A stretch of 12,210 bases of DNA from the NCBI GenBank assembly GCA_021323815.1, contig JAJPKG010000468.1, positions 1 to 12,210 of the forward strand, written 5' to 3'. Both the position numbers and the translations under genes were made by a program. A model generated the notes under the pieces. The model was not told the origin of the DNA. It made no database searches and saw only the letters and a program-made list of their open reading frames with translations. This DNA comes from Pseudomonadota bacterium. Lineage in GTDB: Bacteria > Chloroflexota > Ktedonobacteria > Ktedonobacterales > JACDGC01. This document shows positions 11,073 through 12,210 of the stretch, one piece after another; within the stretch, counting starts at the first letter, position 1, and every line of letters starts with the position of its first letter.

Positions 11073-12210
11073 ATGGCCGTCACCGCGAAAACCCAGCCGG
11101 TGCATGCGTATATCGACAGTCACCGCGACGAGTATCTCACCGATCTCAAGGCATTTCTGAGCATCCCCAGCATCAGCACGTTATCTCAGCATAAAGCCGA
11201 TATGCAGCGCGCGGCGCAATTCGTGCAGGCACAGTTGCGGGCCGCCGGCATGGAACATCTGCGCTTGATCGACATGGGCGGCGCGCCATTGGTCTATGGC
11301 GATTGGCTGCATGCTGAGGGCAAGCCCACGATCCTCATCTATGGGCATTACGATGTGCAACCGGTCGATCCCCTCAAGGAGTGGATATCGCCGCCGTTCG
11401 AGCCGACGATCCGCGACGGCAAGATCTATGCGCGCGGCGCGACGGATGACAAAGGCCAGGTGCTGGCGATGATCCAGGGCGTGAAGGCCCAGATGGCGAC
11501 GCAGCATCAGTTGCCGGTCAACGTGCGCTTTCTGATCGAGGGCGAAGAAGAATGCGGCGGCGAGAGCATCGAAAAATATGTGATCCAGCACGCCGATGAG
11601 ATCCCCTGCGACGCGGTGCTGATCGCCGACACGCACATGCTCGGCCCTGGACTGCCTTCCATCGTCTACGGCACGCGCGGCATCCTCTATGCCGAGCTGG
11701 TCGCCAGAGGCGCGACGCATGATCTGCATTCCGGCACGTATGGCGGTGTTGCGCCGAACCCGCTGCATGCGCTGGCGCTCATCATCGCCAGGCTCAAGGG
11801 CGAGAACGGCAAGATCAATATCCCCGGTCTCAGCCGCCTGGCGAAGCCGGTGACGGACGAAGAGCGCGGTTGGTGGGCGCGCCAGCCCGGCACGCCGGAA
11901 GAACGCCTGCGGCACGAGATGGGCGTGGATATCTTCCCCGGTGAGCAGGAATATGGGCTGATTGAGCGCATGGCGGCGCGGGCGACCTTCGAGGTGCACG
12001 GCTTCGTCGGCGGTTTTCAGGATGAGGGCGCGAAAACGGTCATTCCCGCCGAAGCGAAAGTGAAGATCAGCCTGCGCCTGGTGCCGAATCAGACGCCGGA
12101 AAACGTGCTGCCCTTGCTGAAAAAACAGGTCGCCAAGCTCACTCCCCCCGGCGTCACGGTGGACGTGCAGCCGATTCACGGTGGCCTGGGCATGGTGGTG
12201 GACGTGCATA
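11073..12210 (+). CDS. M20-family metallopeptidase (dipeptidase-like), 3' end missing
   Basis: The frame from ATG 11073 stays open to the window edge, giving 379 residues without a stop. M20 enzymes use two zinc ions to cleave dipeptides or N-acyl amino acids in the cytoplasm. Visible motifs are GHYDVQPVD (metal His92, Asp94), RGATDDKGQ (bridging Asp125), EGEEECGGES (general base Glu159, metal Glu160), ADTHM (metal Asp186) and DLHSGTYGG (His219 at the start of the dimerisation domain). These fit the dipeptidase group annotated as M20/M25/M40 or CNDP-like. The last metal histidine would lie beyond the window. GAGGTAGGG lies upstream of the start. M20 relatives of this length usually have 450-470 residues, so about 80 are probably missing. 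The exact substrate cannot be given. Confidence 0.93.
   Translation, partial: MAVTAKTQPVHAYIDSHRDEYLTDLKAFLSIPSISTLSQHKADMQRAAQFVQAQLRAAGMEHLRLIDMGGAPLVYGDWLHAEGKPTILIYGHYDVQPVDPLKEWISPPFEPTIRDGKIYARGATDDKGQVLAMIQGVKAQMATQHQLPVNVRFLIEGEEECGGESIEKYVIQHADEIPCDAVLIADTHMLGPGLPSIVYGTRGILYAELVARGATHDLHSGTYGGVAPNPLHALALIIARLKGENGKINIPGLSRLAKPVTDEERGWWARQPGTPEERLRHEMGVDIFPGEQEYGLIERMAARATFEVHGFVGGFQDEGAKTVIPAEAKVKISLRLVPNQTPENVLPLLKKQVAKLTPPGVTVDVQPIHGGLGMVVDVH

Noticed and set aside
9180..11123. Minus-strand open frame of 647 codons across murJ and the second DinB-fold gene.
   Set aside because: The composition is Gln/Arg/His-rich low complexity, as expected for an antisense shadow of GC-rich genes. 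Both plus-strand genes show clear family motifs.
11181..12209. Long minus-strand open frame of 342 codons covering the right end.
   Set aside because: It is His/Arg-rich, has no recognisable domain, and lies opposite a plus-strand frame with the full set of M20 metallopeptidase motifs.

Overview
The window is a GC-rich bacterial chromosomal segment (roughly 60% GC by eye) with mostly housekeeping and envelope genes. I see no transposase, phage gene, CRISPR array, rRNA or tRNA. The gene set points to a free-living bacterium: Tad-type pseudopilins, a single HU, PanD, signal peptidase I, a MurJ-type flippase, an acyl-CoA carboxylase-type biotin carboxylase and two DinB-fold proteins. Tad TadE/TadG cassettes, GTG starts and the general protein style would suit Chloroflexota, but this is a weak inference and no taxonomic marker is present.

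Layout, left to right. (1) 1-2654, plus strand: the tail of a TadE-like gene, a second TadE-like gene and a large TadG-like gene, closely spaced as an operon that began upstream. (2) 2777-3313: a DinB-fold protein, plus strand. (3) 3611-3904: HU, plus strand, convergent with (4) a single-domain receiver protein (3972-4382, minus), with a 10-bp hairpin between them. (5) 4626-5357, minus: an SDR oxidoreductase, divergent from (6) 5492-7069, plus: a biotin carboxylase that ends at a strong intrinsic terminator. (7) panD then lepB, minus strand, in an operon (8339 down to 7158). (8) 8583-10466, plus: MurJ, divergent from panD, followed without a gap by a second DinB-fold gene (10467-10943). (9) 11073 to the window end: an M20-family metallopeptidase, cut off at the right edge.

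The main non-coding signal is three copies of the palindrome GTTCCACGTGGAAC (119-134, 5413-5428, 10968-10983). They match the chromosome-partition site parS recognised by ParB, and they lie 5.3 and 5.6 kb apart. This suggests the window belongs to the parS-rich, probably origin-proximal domain of the chromosome, although no parA, parB or dnaA is seen here. Two of the three sites fall where the -35 element of a neighbouring candidate promoter would be. A second recurring signal is an extended -10 element (TGN followed by a TATAAT-like hexamer) upstream of HU, the receiver, SDR, panD, murJ and the peptidase.

Apart from the Tad cassette, panD-lepB and murJ-dinB, the genes look like independent units rather than one pathway. 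I did not find a clearly new multi-gene system. The most interesting points are the parS series and its overlap with promoters, a MurJ that appears to lack two arginines important in the E. coli protein, and a signal peptidase with an unusual C-terminal tail.
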